From: CAZHPA01 sp964533945
GTDB lineage: Bacteria > Bacillota > Clostridia > Lachnospirales > WRBF01
Direction: 5' to 3'
Length of the DNA: 39,042 bases
Assembly (NCBI GenBank): GCA_964533945.1
Contig: CAZHPA010000015.1
Span: forward strand, 1 to 39,042
In this document: piece by piece, positions 24,616-33,882 of the stretch
Numbering within the stretch: the stretch's first letter is position 1
Layout of the letters: each line of letters opens with the position of its first letter
Made by a program: the position numbers and the translations under genes
Notes under the pieces: model-generated
Told to the model about the DNA's origin: nothing
Database searches by the model: none
The model's input: only the letters and a program-made list of their open reading frames with translations

Positions 24616-25410
24616 ATGATTAGGGGCTTATATACATCTGCGTTAGGCATGACAACGCAAATGAGCAAAATGGACGTTGTCACTAATAATATTGCAAATG
24701 TTAATACAGTTGGTTATAAGAAAGATACTGTTGTTACAAGAGCTTTTGAAGAAGAACTTATGTATCGCTTAAATGATAAATACAGCGAAAAAAGTACTAG
24801 TACCATAATGAATAAAGTTCCAAGAGTTGGTGACGTTTCGCAAGGCGTATTTGTAGACCAAATTTTTACAAATTTTGCAAATGGTTCAACTATAACAACA
24901 AAAGGCGATTTAGATTTTGCGCTTGTTGGCGATGGTTTTTTTGCAGTTAGAACAGCTAATCAAAACGGTGACGAAATTGAAAGATATACAAGGGACGGCT
25001 CATTTGCCCTTGCCCCCGACGGAACATTAATAACTAAAGATGGAAACCCCGTGCTTGGAGAAAACGGCAATATAGTTTTGCCAAACGGAAAAGTTGCAAT
25101 TAGTCCTGAAGGCGACATATACGTTAACGAACAGCTTATAGATAGACTTAGATTAGTTAGTTTTGAAGATAACACAACACTTAGAAAGTTCGGAAACAAT
25201 CTATACGATGCAAACGAAGCAACGGGTGCAGTTTTGGCAGGTTTTAACGGCATGGTTTTGCAAGGAGAGCTTGAAAATTCAAACGTAAACGCTGTTAAAG
25301 AAATGGTAGATGTAATTACAGTTTCAAGAACGTATGAAGCAAATCAGCGAATGATATCAATTCATGATATGATATTGGGAAAAACAGTTAATGACGTTGG
25401 GAGGAAATAA
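24616..25410 (+). CDS. flhO: Flagellar basal-body rod protein FlhO (FlgF/FlgG family)
   Basis: This is a 264-residue axial protein of the flagellar rod or hook base. It begins with the family N-terminus (IRGLYTSALGMTTQM, then NNIANVNTVGYKK) and ends with the paired C-terminal coiled segment (NVNAVKEMVDVITVSRTYEA). The middle carries GDLDFALVGDGFFAV and YTRDGSFALAPDGTL. These features are shared by FlgF and FlgG. The gene is 11 bases after mbl and 3 before its paralogue. Confidence 0.88.
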   Translation: MIRGLYTSALGMTTQMSKMDVVTNNIANVNTVGYKKDTVVTRAFEEELMYRLNDKYSEKSTSTIMNKVPRVGDVSQGVFVDQIFTNFANGSTITTKGDLDFALVGDGFFAVRTANQNGDEIERYTRDGSFALAPDGTLITKDGNPVLGENGNIVLPNGKVAISPEGDIYVNEQLIDRLRLVSFEDNTTLRKFGNNLYDANEATGAVLAGFNGMVLQGELENSNVNAVKEMVDVITVSRTYEANQRMISIHDMILGKTVNDVGRK

Positions 25411-25413
25411 TTT

Positions 25414-26235
25414 ATGATGAGAGCACTTTGGACGGCAGCGTCCGGCATGATTAGCCAGCAAATGAACGTTGACACAATTTCTAACAACTTGGCAAACGTA
25501 AATACAGCAGGCTATAAAAAAGAAAGAGTAGAATTTAAAACACTTCTATACGAAACATTACAGCGTGCAACAGTTGGCACAGGGGCATTTTCTGGCCAAC
25601 CTGTTAACCTTCAAGTTGGGCATGGTGTTAGACCAACGGCTTCAAGCAAAATGTTTACAGTTGGAAATATGCAAAGAACAGACCATAAACTAGACTTTGC
25701 AATTGAAGGCGAAGGCTTTTTTACTATTAAAAAATTAGATGGAACAGTTGCATATACAAAAGACGGAACATTTAAAGTTAGCGTTGTTGATAACGGATAC
25801 AAAATTACAACTTCTGAAGGTTATGATGTTTTAGGTGTAGATGGTGAACCGCTTGTTGTTCCAACAGGCATCAAAGTTGCTGATTTAGTTGTTTCGGAAA
25901 CAGGAGACATAGGCTATGTAGATGAATTAAACAACATTATAGAACTTGGCATAAAATTTGATATTGTTCAATTTACAAATATACAAGGGCTTGAATCTTC
26001 TGGAAGCAACCTTTTAACAGAAACGCCGGCTTCAGGCACTCCAATTAGAGAAAGCGAAGGCGAAATTACAAGACTTAGCAGAATAGTTCAAGGAACAGTT
26101 GAACTTTCAAATGTTCAAGTTGCCGAAGAAATGGTTACATTAATTACGGCTCAACGTGCATATGAATTAAATTCAAAAGCTATTCAAACTTCAGATGATA
26201 TGCTCGCAACGGCAAACAACTTAAAGAGAATGTAA
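25414..26235 (+). CDS. flhP: Flagellar basal-body rod protein FlhP (FlgG-like)
   Basis: This is a 273-residue paralogue of the preceding gene, beginning MMRALWTAASGMISQQ with NNLANVNTAGYKKER and ending RIVQGTVELSNVQVAEEMVT and AQRAYELNSKAIQTSDDML, the pattern of distal-rod FlgG. The middle contains HKLDFAIEGEGFFTI. GGAGG lies just before, overlapping the end of flhO, so translation is coupled. ATG 25417 is an equally possible start. Confidence 0.88.
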   Translation: MMRALWTAASGMISQQMNVDTISNNLANVNTAGYKKERVEFKTLLYETLQRATVGTGAFSGQPVNLQVGHGVRPTASSKMFTVGNMQRTDHKLDFAIEGEGFFTIKKLDGTVAYTKDGTFKVSVVDNGYKITTSEGYDVLGVDGEPLVVPTGIKVADLVVSETGDIGYVDELNNIIELGIKFDIVQFTNIQGLESSGSNLLTETPASGTPIRESEGEITRLSRIVQGTVELSNVQVAEEMVTLITAQRAYELNSKAIQTSDDMLATANNLKRM

Positions 26236-26264
26236 CAACTTTTAAATAAAACGGAGGCTTTAAT

Positions 26265-26669
26265 ATGAAAATAGTCGGCAATGGATATATTAGCCAACAA
26301 GGTTATGTTTTAAAGTCTGATATAGCCAAAGACTTGGGGTTTCAAGCAACGCTTGAAAACGCTGCTTTAAATAGCGATAGACACACCCTAAAAGCAGCTT
26401 GCCAAGACTTTGAAAGCTATTTTTTAAGCATGATGTTTAAGGAAATGAGAAAAACAGTACACTCAGAAGACGGAATTATTCCAAAAAGTCAATCTGAACA
26501 AATTTTTCAAGAGATGGTTGACGAAGAAGTTTGTAAAAACATTTCAAAAGGCTCCGGAATTGGTCTTGCAACATTTTTATACAAACAACTTTCAAATCAA
26601 TATGGTGATGATAATACACAAAATGATAAATATATGAAAATTTCGGAAGGATTTGCAAACAATGATTAA
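26265..26669 (+). CDS. flgJ: FlgJ-type rod-binding protein
   Basis: This is a 134-residue protein matching the N-terminal rod-binding (scaffolding) domain of FlgJ: ACQDFESYFLSMMFKEMRKT, then EQIFQEMVDEEVCKNISKG and GIGLATFLYKQL. There is no C-terminal muramidase domain, as usual in Gram-positives. It would assist rod assembly through the envelope and follows the two rod genes with a 29-base gap and its own GGAGG. Its stop overlaps the metK start by 8 bases. Confidence 0.85.
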   Translation: MKIVGNGYISQQGYVLKSDIAKDLGFQATLENAALNSDRHTLKAACQDFESYFLSMMFKEMRKTVHSEDGIIPKSQSEQIFQEMVDEEVCKNISKGSGIGLATFLYKQLSNQYGDDNTQNDKYMKISEGFANND

Positions 26670-27840
26670 AAGATTGTTTACATCTGAATCTGTAACAGAA
26701 GGACACCCAGATAAAATTTGCGACCAGATTTCAGATGCAGTATTAGATGCAATAATCGAACAAGACGAAAATGCAAGAGTAGCTTGCGAAACGCTTGCAA
26801 CAACAGGCTTAATTATGGTTGCCGGAGAAATTACAACAAGTTGCTATGTTGACATAGACAACCTAGTTCGAAAAACAGTATGCGATATAGGTTACAACAA
26901 CGCTAAATATGGATTCGACGGCACAACATGTGCCGTTATAACATCTTTAAAAAGCCAATCAGAAGATATTGCATTAGGTGTTGATAATTCGCTGGAAGCA
27001 AGAGAAGGCAACAAAGATGCCGGCGTTGGGGCAGGCGACCAAGGTATGATGTTTGGCTTTGCCTGCACAGACACAGACGAATTAATGCCAATGCCAATTT
27101 ATCTTGCACACAAGCTTACAAAAAAACTAAGTGAAGTACGTAAAAACGGCACGCTTCCATATTTGCGCCCCGACGGAAAATCACAAGTTACGGTTTTGTA
27201 TGAAGATGATGTGCCTGTTGCTGTTACAGCTGTTGTTGTTTCATCTCAGCATGATGAAAACGTTTGCCATGAAACTATTGAATCCGACATAATAGAACAT
27301 GTTGTTAAAGCGGCAATACCAAAAAACTTTTTAACGGATGAAACCAAATACTATATTAACCCAACAGGAAGGTTTGTTATAGGCGGGCCACAAGGAGATT
27401 GCGGCTTAACAGGAAGAAAAATAATAGTTGACACATACGGCGGCTTTGCTTCACATGGCGGTGGCTGCTTTTCGGGCAAAGACCCAACTAAAGTAGACCG
27501 TTCTGCGGCATATATGGCAAGATACGTTGCAAAAAATATCGTTGCTTCAGGTATTGCAAAAAAATGCGAAATTGAATTGTCATATGCAATTGGTGTTTCT
27601 TCTCCCATTTCTGTTTTCGTAGATACATATGGAACGGGGAGGATTGCAGATAGTGAAATTGAAAAGCTTGTAAACAAACACTTCGACTTGCGCCCTAATG
27701 CAATTATCGAACACTTTAAGTTAAAACGCCCAATTTATAAACAAACAGCAACGTATGGTCATTTTGGAAGAAACGATTTAGATTTGCCGTGGGAAAAAAC
27801 TGATATGGCGGAGAAATTGCGAGGCGAACTTCCAATTTAA
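26662..27840 (+). CDS. metK: S-adenosylmethionine synthetase
   Basis: This is a 392-residue enzyme making S-adenosylmethionine from methionine and ATP. Motifs are TEGHPDKICDQISDAVLDA, the active-site loop GAGDQGMMFG, GGPQGDCGLTGRKIIVDTYG and GGGCFSGKDPTKVDRSAAYM. ATG 26662 overlaps the end of flgJ and has GGAAGG upstream; a TTG at 26653 is too close to that site. Cotranscription with flagellar rod genes is implied by the overlap. Confidence 0.95.
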   Translation: MIKRLFTSESVTEGHPDKICDQISDAVLDAIIEQDENARVACETLATTGLIMVAGEITTSCYVDIDNLVRKTVCDIGYNNAKYGFDGTTCAVITSLKSQSEDIALGVDNSLEAREGNKDAGVGAGDQGMMFGFACTDTDELMPMPIYLAHKLTKKLSEVRKNGTLPYLRPDGKSQVTVLYEDDVPVAVTAVVVSSQHDENVCHETIESDIIEHVVKAAIPKNFLTDETKYYINPTGRFVIGGPQGDCGLTGRKIIVDTYGGFASHGGGCFSGKDPTKVDRSAAYMARYVAKNIVASGIAKKCEIELSYAIGVSSPISVFVDTYGTGRIADSEIEKLVNKHFDLRPNAIIEHFKLKRPIYKQTATYGHFGRNDLDLPWEKTDMAEKLRGELPI

Positions 27841-27857
27841 CTAAAGGAGGTTTTTTT

Positions 27858-28328
27858 GTGGATAGAATAAGCAATGTTGGTTTAGACTACAAAGAATTAA
27901 CGTACAACAATAGAAATGACAACGTTTTAAATACATTGCCAACAATAAAAGACGATGTAAACAACTTAAACCCTTCTAAAGTTCAAAATAAAAAACTAAA
28001 AGAAGTTACCGAATGCGAAACTTGCAAAAATAGACGCTATCAAGATGTTTCAAATGACCCTGGCGTTTCGTTTAAATCTCCAACAAAAGTTTCTCCAAGT
28101 CAAGCGGCATCTGCAGTTATGTCGCACGAAAGAGAACATGCGGGGCGTGAAGCTTCAAAGGCTTCATCTGAAGGAAAAGAAGCCACTTCAACCATAAGAA
28201 TTTTTACAAGCGTTTGTCCTGAATGCGGCAAAACATATGTTTCGGGCGGGGAAACAAGAACAACAGTAACTACAAAATCTAAAAAAGAACAACCCCAAAA
28301 CGAAAGCTCGGTTGATTTAAAAATATGA
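27858..28328 (+). CDS. Small protein with HExxH motif and zinc-ribbon-like cysteines (SprA-related)
   Basis: This is a 156-residue protein starting at GTG 27858 after AAAGGAGG. It has a CETCKNRRYQD pair near residue 55, an HEREH motif (AVMSHEREHAGREASKA) near residue 95, and CPECGKTYVSGGETRTT near residue 120. HExxH is the zinc-binding signature of many metallopeptidases, and the second half resembles SprA-related proteins; neither activity nor role is established for this short form. A second CxxC pair could form a zinc ribbon. It lies 17 bases after metK on the same strand. Confidence 0.6.
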   Translation: MDRISNVGLDYKELTYNNRNDNVLNTLPTIKDDVNNLNPSKVQNKKLKEVTECETCKNRRYQDVSNDPGVSFKSPTKVSPSQAASAVMSHEREHAGREASKASSEGKEATSTIRIFTSVCPECGKTYVSGGETRTTVTTKSKKEQPQNESSVDLKI

Positions 28329-28374
28329 ACTATTTAACAATTAAAACGTATAATAGCTTTAGCAATTTTTGCGC

Positions 28375-28403
28375 TTGCAATTTTAGGTAAAATAGACTAT
28401 AAT
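28375..28403 (+). promoter_or_regulatory. SigA-type promoter of the PilZ gene
   Basis: TTGCAA (28375-28380), a 17-base spacer and TATAAT (28398-28403) lie 60 bases upstream of the PilZ-domain gene. Confidence 0.6.
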
Positions 28404-28462
28404 ATAGCTAAACACTTCAAAAGGTAGTTAAACTTTTAGAAGCTTTATATGGCGGGAATATT

Positions 28463-29134
28463 ATGTATTTAAGATTTATTGATTCGGGAACAAAACTAAA
28501 TATAACAATTATCGAAACCGATAATGTAAGCGCTAAAGACTATGAAGGAACATTTTATGAATTAGAAAGCAGCGCTTCTTTTTCTATGAAATGCAATGAA
28601 TTATTTGATATCTTTAGCAGCATTGAAAGAAACAAACAAATAACAATAAACTTTCAAGCCAATAAACAATTTTATACATTTAGAGGAACTATAATCGGAA
28701 CAGAAACAAGAAGGCGTGTTAACTTAGTTATAGTTAAAGCAACAACACTAATAGAAGCAGCAACAAGGAGAGCATACCCACGCCACGAATTTGAATTTCC
28801 GGTTAAGCTATACGAACTTGACTCAAATGCTGCTGGACGGCGTGGTGCTTTAATTTGCGAAGGAATTTCAGTAAATATAAGTGCGGCAGGAATATGTTTT
28901 AAAACTTCAGCTAACATAGACTTTGCCTTTTTAAGAGCAAAAAAGCTTATTGCCGAATTTTCAATTAAAGGCATAGATTCATTTTTAATTAAATGCTCTT
29001 TTGTAAGGTATATCGAAAAAAACTTAAAGTACGGAAAACAATGCGAATATGCATTTAAATTTAACTTTGAAGGCAAAGGTGAAGATAAAAACCGCCTTGT
29101 TACGGCAATGTTTAATTATAAATTCAGAAGTTGA
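28463..29134 (+). CDS. PilZ-domain c-di-GMP-binding protein (YcgR/YpfA-like)
   Basis: This is a 223-residue protein. The N-terminal half is the YcgR-type accessory domain (residues 1-95). The C-terminal half is a PilZ domain with the RxxxR-type motif RRAYPRHEF near residue 101 and the N-x-S-x-x-G motif VNISAAGICF near 142, both needed to bind c-di-GMP. Such proteins commonly slow or stop the flagellar motor when c-di-GMP rises. The gene lies downstream of the rod genes, in keeping with this role, but has its own promoter. There is no transmembrane segment. Confidence 0.8.
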   Translation: MYLRFIDSGTKLNITIIETDNVSAKDYEGTFYELESSASFSMKCNELFDIFSSIERNKQITINFQANKQFYTFRGTIIGTETRRRVNLVIVKATTLIEAATRRAYPRHEFEFPVKLYELDSNAAGRRGALICEGISVNISAAGICFKTSANIDFAFLRAKKLIAEFSIKGIDSFLIKCSFVRYIEKNLKYGKQCEYAFKFNFEGKGEDKNRLVTAMFNYKFRS

Positions 29135-29149
29135 GCAAGGGGGTTAACT

Positions 29150-31114
29150 TTGAGCTATAAACGAATAAAATTTTTAATCGAAAAGCTTAATGAAGCTTCT
29201 TTTCAATATTATGTTAAAAACAATTCCAACATGTCTGATTTTGAATATGATAAACTATACGATGAGCTTGTTTCGCTTGAAAACGAAACAGGTCTCATTT
29301 TTGCACAAAGCCCAACTCAAAAAGTAGGCTATGAAGTTTTAAGTGATTTAAAAAAAATAAAACATAATACGAAAGTGCTATCTCTTGATAAAACTAAAGA
29401 ACCAAGCAAGCTCCAAAGCTTTTTAGGAGAGCAGGAAGGTGTTTTATCACTAAAACTTGATGGGCTTACAATTGTTTTAATTTACGAAAACGGACAGCTT
29501 AAAACAGCAATAACACGAGGCAACGGAAAAGTTGGCGAAGATGTAACGCATAATGCTAAAGTTTTTAAAAATATTCCTAAAAAAATTAGCTTTAAAGGAA
29601 ATTTAACAATTCGTGGCGAAGCAGTCATTTCATATTCCGATTTTGCAATCATAAACGAAACGCTTGAAGAAAAGTATAAAAATCCACGCAACTTAGCAAG
29701 CGGAACAGTTAGACAATTAAATTCAGAAATAGCCGCAAAACGAAAAGTTATGTTTTTTGCTTTTGAATTGGTTAATTCGGATGTGCTTGACAATTTAAAA
29801 AGCAATCGTTTGCAATGGCTTTGCGAGCTTGGCTTTGATGTTGTTGATATAAAAATTGTTAACAAAGAAACGGTTTGCCAATGCGTTGAACAATTTAAAG
29901 AAGAAGTTATAAAAAGCAATTTCGGCTCCGATGGGCTTGTTTTAACATATAACGATATTAGCTATAGTAACTCTTTAGGCGTAACTCAAAAGTTTCCAAA
30001 AGATTCAATAGCTTTTAAATGGGAAGACGAAACAACAGAAACAACGCTTATAGACGTTTTATGGAACACTTCAAGAACAGGGCTAGTTAACCCGATTGCC
30101 GTTTTTGAACCTGTTGAAATTGAAGGTTCTGTTGTTAATAGGGCAAGCGTTCATAATGTAAGCATTTTTGAAAAGCTTTGTCTTGGAAAAGGCGATATAA
30201 TAAAAGTTTATAAAGCCAATATGATAATTCCTCAAATTGCTGAAAACTTAACTAAAAGTAATACTTTAAAAGTTCCTTGCGAATGTACAGTTTGCAAAGA
30301 AAAAGTGGAAATTATAAGTAAAAATGAAGTTAAAATGCTTTTTTGCATAAACAAAAACTGTAAAGCACAGCTAATTAAAAGCGTTTCGCACTATGTTTCA
30401 TTAGATGCAATGAATATAGAAGGGCTTTCTGAAGCAACTATCGAAAAGTTTGTTGAAAATGGATTTATCGAAAATTATACCGACATATACTTCTTGGAAA
30501 GATACGAAAAAGAAATTAAAGCATTACCAGGTTTTGGGGATTTATCTTACAACAACTTAGTTGCGGCAATTGAAAAATCCAAAAATGTATCATTACCAAG
30601 CTTTATATACGCACTTGGAATAAATAACGTTGGTATAAAAAATGCAAAACTAATGTGCAGCCACTTCAATTATTCTCTTAATTCAATAGTAAATGCAACA
30701 AGTGAACAGCTTGAAACTATTAATGGGTTTGGAGAAGTTATTGCGGAAAGTATTGTTTCATATTTTAACCAACAAAAAAATATTGAGCTTATGAATGTTG
30801 CATTACGCCAAATTAAAATAATTGATGAATCTAATAATAACAATAATATAGATGAAAACAGCAAAAAAGATTTAAGCGGCATAACATTCGTAATTACAGG
30901 TAGCCTTTCTATATTTAAAAATAGAACAGAACTTAAAAAGCAAATTGAAAAGCTTGGGGGCAATGTTGCTTCTTCTGTTTCATCGAAAACAACATACTTA
31001 ATTAACAACGACATAAATTCTAATTCTTCTAAAAATAAAAAAGCACAACAGCTTGGTGTTAAAATAATTAATGAGCAGCAGCTTTTAGAACTTTCTGCCA
31101 ACTTAAAAGATTAA
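29150..31114 (+). CDS. ligA: NAD+-dependent DNA ligase
   Basis: This is a 654-residue enzyme that seals nicks using NAD+. Residues 1-60 form the NAD-binding Ia domain (FQYYVKNNSNMSDFEYD). The nucleophile is K102 in LKLDG. RGNGKVGEDVTHNAK, RNLASGTVRQL and FGSDGLVLTYNDI follow. There is a C4 zinc finger (CECTVCKEK...CINKNCK), helix-hairpin-helix repeats (about 410-560) and a C-terminal BRCT domain (GITFVITGSLS). It starts at TTG 29150 with AAGGGGG 6 bases upstream. It is of usual length and complete. Confidence 0.92.
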   Translation: MSYKRIKFLIEKLNEASFQYYVKNNSNMSDFEYDKLYDELVSLENETGLIFAQSPTQKVGYEVLSDLKKIKHNTKVLSLDKTKEPSKLQSFLGEQEGVLSLKLDGLTIVLIYENGQLKTAITRGNGKVGEDVTHNAKVFKNIPKKISFKGNLTIRGEAVISYSDFAIINETLEEKYKNPRNLASGTVRQLNSEIAAKRKVMFFAFELVNSDVLDNLKSNRLQWLCELGFDVVDIKIVNKETVCQCVEQFKEEVIKSNFGSDGLVLTYNDISYSNSLGVTQKFPKDSIAFKWEDETTETTLIDVLWNTSRTGLVNPIAVFEPVEIEGSVVNRASVHNVSIFEKLCLGKGDIIKVYKANMIIPQIAENLTKSNTLKVPCECTVCKEKVEIISKNEVKMLFCINKNCKAQLIKSVSHYVSLDAMNIEGLSEATIEKFVENGFIENYTDIYFLERYEKEIKALPGFGDLSYNNLVAAIEKSKNVSLPSFIYALGINNVGIKNAKLMCSHFNYSLNSIVNATSEQLETINGFGEVIAESIVSYFNQQKNIELMNVALRQIKIIDESNNNNNIDENSKKDLSGITFVITGSLSIFKNRTELKKQIEKLGGNVASSVSSKTTYLINNDINSNSSKNKKAQQLGVKIINEQQLLELSANLKD

Positions 31115-31204
31115 GTTGGTTTTTAATTTTCTTTTTTATTTTAGATTTGATTGAAAATATTTGTGCAATTGGTTATACTTATGTTATATATTGGAGGTGT
31201 AAAT

Positions 31205-31792
31205 ATGAAAAAGGCAAAAAGAGGAAATTTTATAATTTTAATGTTTGTAATTGCAATAGTAGTTTTTGCTTCTATTTATGTTGACCTATATAATAAATCT
31301 AAACAAGGCGGTTTTAATAATTCAAAGAAAACAGCGGCCGAAATACTGTATGATGAAATAATTAACTACGACCTTTTAAACGAATACCCCAAAACTCCAT
31401 CGGAAGTTGTGGAAATTTATTGCAAAACTGTGCGGTTTTTATATGGAAATATGACGGCAGACCAAGAACTTATGTACAATGTAATTAATGTTCAAAGAGC
31501 ATTATTAGATGATGAAATTTTAAATTTAACCGGCATTGAAAAGCAATTAGATGCATTTCTTTTAAATCTTGAAAAACTTAAAGAATTAAATGTCATTTGC
31601 GTTGGATTTGAGCAAAAACCTCCAATTTATGATGAAAAAGACACAAAAAGCTGTATTATAAATGTAACTCAACTAAACAGTGGTGCAAGCAATTCGGTTA
31701 AAGATTATTATTTAAGCAAAAACAATGACAGCAATCAATGGAAAATAACTAAATGGGAAATTGTTTCGCAACAAACAAACGGAACGCCATAA
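31205..31792 (+). CDS. Membrane-anchored protein resembling DUF6715
   Basis: This is a 195-residue protein with a single N-terminal membrane segment (FIILMFVIAIVVFASIYV) and an extracytoplasmic part containing YPKTPSEVVEIYCKTVRFLY and DDEILNLTG, like the Lachnospiraceae family DUF6715. No function is known. ATG 31205 follows GGAGGT; the frame upstream is unsupported. It is convergent with the spoIIIA operon, sharing its terminator. Confidence 0.6.
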   Translation: MKKAKRGNFIILMFVIAIVVFASIYVDLYNKSKQGGFNNSKKTAAEILYDEIINYDLLNEYPKTPSEVVEIYCKTVRFLYGNMTADQELMYNVINVQRALLDDEILNLTGIEKQLDAFLLNLEKLKELNVICVGFEQKPPIYDEKDTKSCIINVTQLNSGASNSVKDYYLSKNNDSNQWKITKWEIVSQQTNGTP

Positions 31793-31806
31793 TAACGTTC
31801 CGTTTA
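31777..31806. terminator. Bidirectional terminator before spoIIIAH
   Basis: AAACGGAACG (31777-31786) pairs with CGTTCCGTTT (31796-31805). It overlaps the end of the forward gene and follows the convergent spoIIIAH stop, so it serves both strands. Confidence 0.7.
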
Positions 31807-31832
31807 TAATTTATGTATTTATATTTTTATCA

Positions 31833-32510
31833 TTATCTTTTCATGGGGCTAATTCTAATATTTTTAGCATCAATTCCCGTTTTACGCTTAACAATGTCTT
31901 CAATTTGTGCAATTTCAGCATCTGTTAAAACTTCTTTATCAACAACAATGTCAACGGTATTGTCGTCTATTCTAACATAAACTTCTTTAAAGCCTTTTGT
32001 TTCAATCATTGCTTCTGTTGCTGTTTCTTTTTCAATTCTTTTTTGAATTTCAAGCATAGCTTCTGCACATTCGGCACGCTTTGATTCTTCAATGCTTGAA
32101 TTGTTAATCATTTCAAGCAAAATATCTTTTTGTTTTGCCCTTGCTTGTTCACGTTGCATTTTAGCTTCAACAAAATATGTTAAATCAACGGTTTTGCTAA
32201 CAAACACAGCTTCTCCCGGCTCTGTTTTTTGCATATCTCCTGAAGGTAATGCCGCAATATCAGAATCTTCGGTAAATATCATTGGGTTGTCGTCCATTGT
32301 TAATGCTTCGCCGATTTCCCCTTCATAACTTTCTTGAGAAACTAAAGAGTCGGTATTATCTCCAAAAGACGTTACAACACCGCCGTCGTCTAAAATAATT
32401 GCATTATCCTGTTCATCTTTTCCGGTGTCTGTATAGTTTAAATATCCGGCAACAGCTATCATTATTACCAATGCTGTAATTATAACTTGGTTTCTTTTTA
32501 AAGCAAACAT
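31833..32510 (-). CDS. spoIIIAH: Stage III sporulation protein SpoIIIAH
   Basis: This is a 225-residue protein with one N-terminal membrane helix (VIITALVIMIAVAGYLNYTD) and an extracytoplasmic domain. The C-terminus (EVYVRIDDNTVDIVVDKEVL and KRKTGIDAKNIRISPMK) is the ring-forming domain that docks with forespore SpoIIQ to make the feeding channel. GGGAGG precedes ATG 32510. It is the last gene of the operon. Confidence 0.9.
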   Translation of the reverse strand: MFALKRNQVIITALVIMIAVAGYLNYTDTGKDEQDNAIILDDGGVVTSFGDNTDSLVSQESYEGEIGEALTMDDNPMIFTEDSDIAALPSGDMQKTEPGEAVFVSKTVDLTYFVEAKMQREQARAKQKDILLEMINNSSIEESKRAECAEAMLEIQKRIEKETATEAMIETKGFKEVYVRIDDNTVDIVVDKEVLTDAEIAQIEDIVKRKTGIDAKNIRISPMKR

Positions 32511-32530
32511 TTGTTAATCCTCCCTATATA

Positions 32531-33163
32531 TTACTTCATTTTTAAGACTTGAATTTTGTTAATATCAACGCCTAAAACAACTTGAGCTGCTTTTGTTAGT
32601 GCATCTTTAACTATTATGTCATCTCCTCCTTGTGCAATTATTATAACGCCTAAAACTTTTGGTGTATTTTCAGTTAAAACAATCGGTCTACTACCTTTAC
32701 CGTCATTTATAATGAGCTTCTTTTCCTCTGATTTTTCGGTTAAGCTTTCCCTGCTTCCCCCTTGTGCATCTGATTCTTTTGTCATAGAACTGTCATACAC
32801 AAAGTCTTTAGCAATAACTATTTCACGCCCCTGTAACAATGTAATCATAACTTTAACATTGCCCGCACCCGAAACTGCAGAAAGCATTTCTTCGAGCCGT
32901 TTTTCCAAATTTTTTTCATATTCGGTTTCTTCTTGCTCTAGTTGCTCTGAAATATTTGCAGCTGCAACGGCTTCTGAAGTTTGTGTGGTTTGTGAAGTTT
33001 TGTTGTTAAGGCTATTTTCAAAACTATTTTTAAAACTATTTTTTGAACCACTTGAAAAATAGTTGCTACATAATAACATAACAATTCCTACGCCAAGTGC
33101 CATAATAAGATTTGATATTGATTTTTTATCTTTGCCTGCAAATAGCTCTCTTATGTAGTTCAA
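32531..33163 (-). CDS. spoIIIAG: Stage III sporulation protein SpoIIIAG
   Basis: This is a protein of about 210 residues with one membrane helix (LIMALGVGIVMLLCSNYF) and a ring-building motif region (MLSAVSGAGNVKVMITLLQ, then VLGVIIIAQGGDD and VLGVDINKIQVLKMK). It forms the large SpoIIIAG ring in the mother-cell membrane. The ATG at 33172 touches its AAGGAG with no spacing, so TTG at 33163 (9-base spacing) is the more plausible start; the difference is three residues. Confidence 0.88.
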   Translation of the reverse strand: MNYIRELFAGKDKKSISNLIMALGVGIVMLLCSNYFSSGSKNSFKNSFENSLNNKTSQTTQTSEAVAAANISEQLEQEETEYEKNLEKRLEEMLSAVSGAGNVKVMITLLQGREIVIAKDFVYDSSMTKESDAQGGSRESLTEKSEEKKLIINDGKGSRPIVLTENTPKVLGVIIIAQGGDDIIVKDALTKAAQVVLGVDINKIQVLKMK

Positions 33164-33184
33164 CGCCTCCATCTCCTTGCGCTT

Positions 33185-33865
33185 TTACTCTTGTAACGGT
33201 AGTAATGTTATATGTATATTATCAACTGACAAATTATAGAAGTCTGAAATAATTTTTTTAAGCTCTTTTGTTTTGAAATTTTGTTGCTCTAACTGTTTAT
33301 CATTTTCAGTGTTTTCAATGTTTTCGTTGCTTTTGCTTGTTTCTCTAATTTTAATAGGCTCTATTTTTTCTATTCTTATAAAAGGTTTTTTAATTTCTTT
33401 TGTTTCTTTTATTCCTCTTGCTTCTTTTTCAGAAACGCTTAATTCTAAGTTGTAAATTTCACCTGTGCTTTCGTTAAAACTAACGTTAATATCAAAAAGA
33501 GAATAGCCTTCACGTAAAACTAAAGCTTCAAGTTGGATTTTAAGTTGAGATGTATAGCTTTTAACTATTGCATCTTGTTTTAGCTTTTCATAATATTCAC
33601 TTCCATCTGTTAAGCTTGAGTTTATATTTGAATCTGTTGAAGAAGAAGCCGTATTTTCAAATATTTTTTGAAAGTTAATGTTGGTGTCTGCAATTAATGT
33701 TCCTATAGGCGTTAATATTATAATAACTAAAACTAGCCCAAGCAAAACGTTTATATAATTTTTATACTTACTGTTGGGCAAAATTATTCCAACAAAAGAA
33801 GTAAAAATTAAAAACAAAGATATACTTTTAATATAATGTGATATTGAAGCAATTAAGTTTTCCAT
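33185..33865 (-). CDS. spoIIIAF: Stage III sporulation protein SpoIIIAF
   Basis: This is a 226-residue protein with two N-terminal membrane segments (ISLFLIFTSFVGIILPN, NVLLGLVLVIIILTPIGTLI), then a linker and a C-terminal domain (GYSLFDINVSFNESTGEIYN; FYNLSVDNIHITLLP), as in SpoIIIAF. AAAGGAGG precedes the ATG. A duplicated piece of spoIIIAE separates it from spoIIIAE. Confidence 0.86.
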   Translation of the reverse strand: MENLIASISHYIKSISLFLIFTSFVGIILPNSKYKNYINVLLGLVLVIIILTPIGTLIADTNINFQKIFENTASSSTDSNINSSLTDGSEYYEKLKQDAIVKSYTSQLKIQLEALVLREGYSLFDINVSFNESTGEIYNLELSVSEKEARGIKETKEIKKPFIRIEKIEPIKIRETSKSNENIENTENDKQLEQQNFKTKELKKIISDFYNLSVDNIHITLLPLQE

Positions 33866-33882
33866 AAAACCTCCTTTAACCT

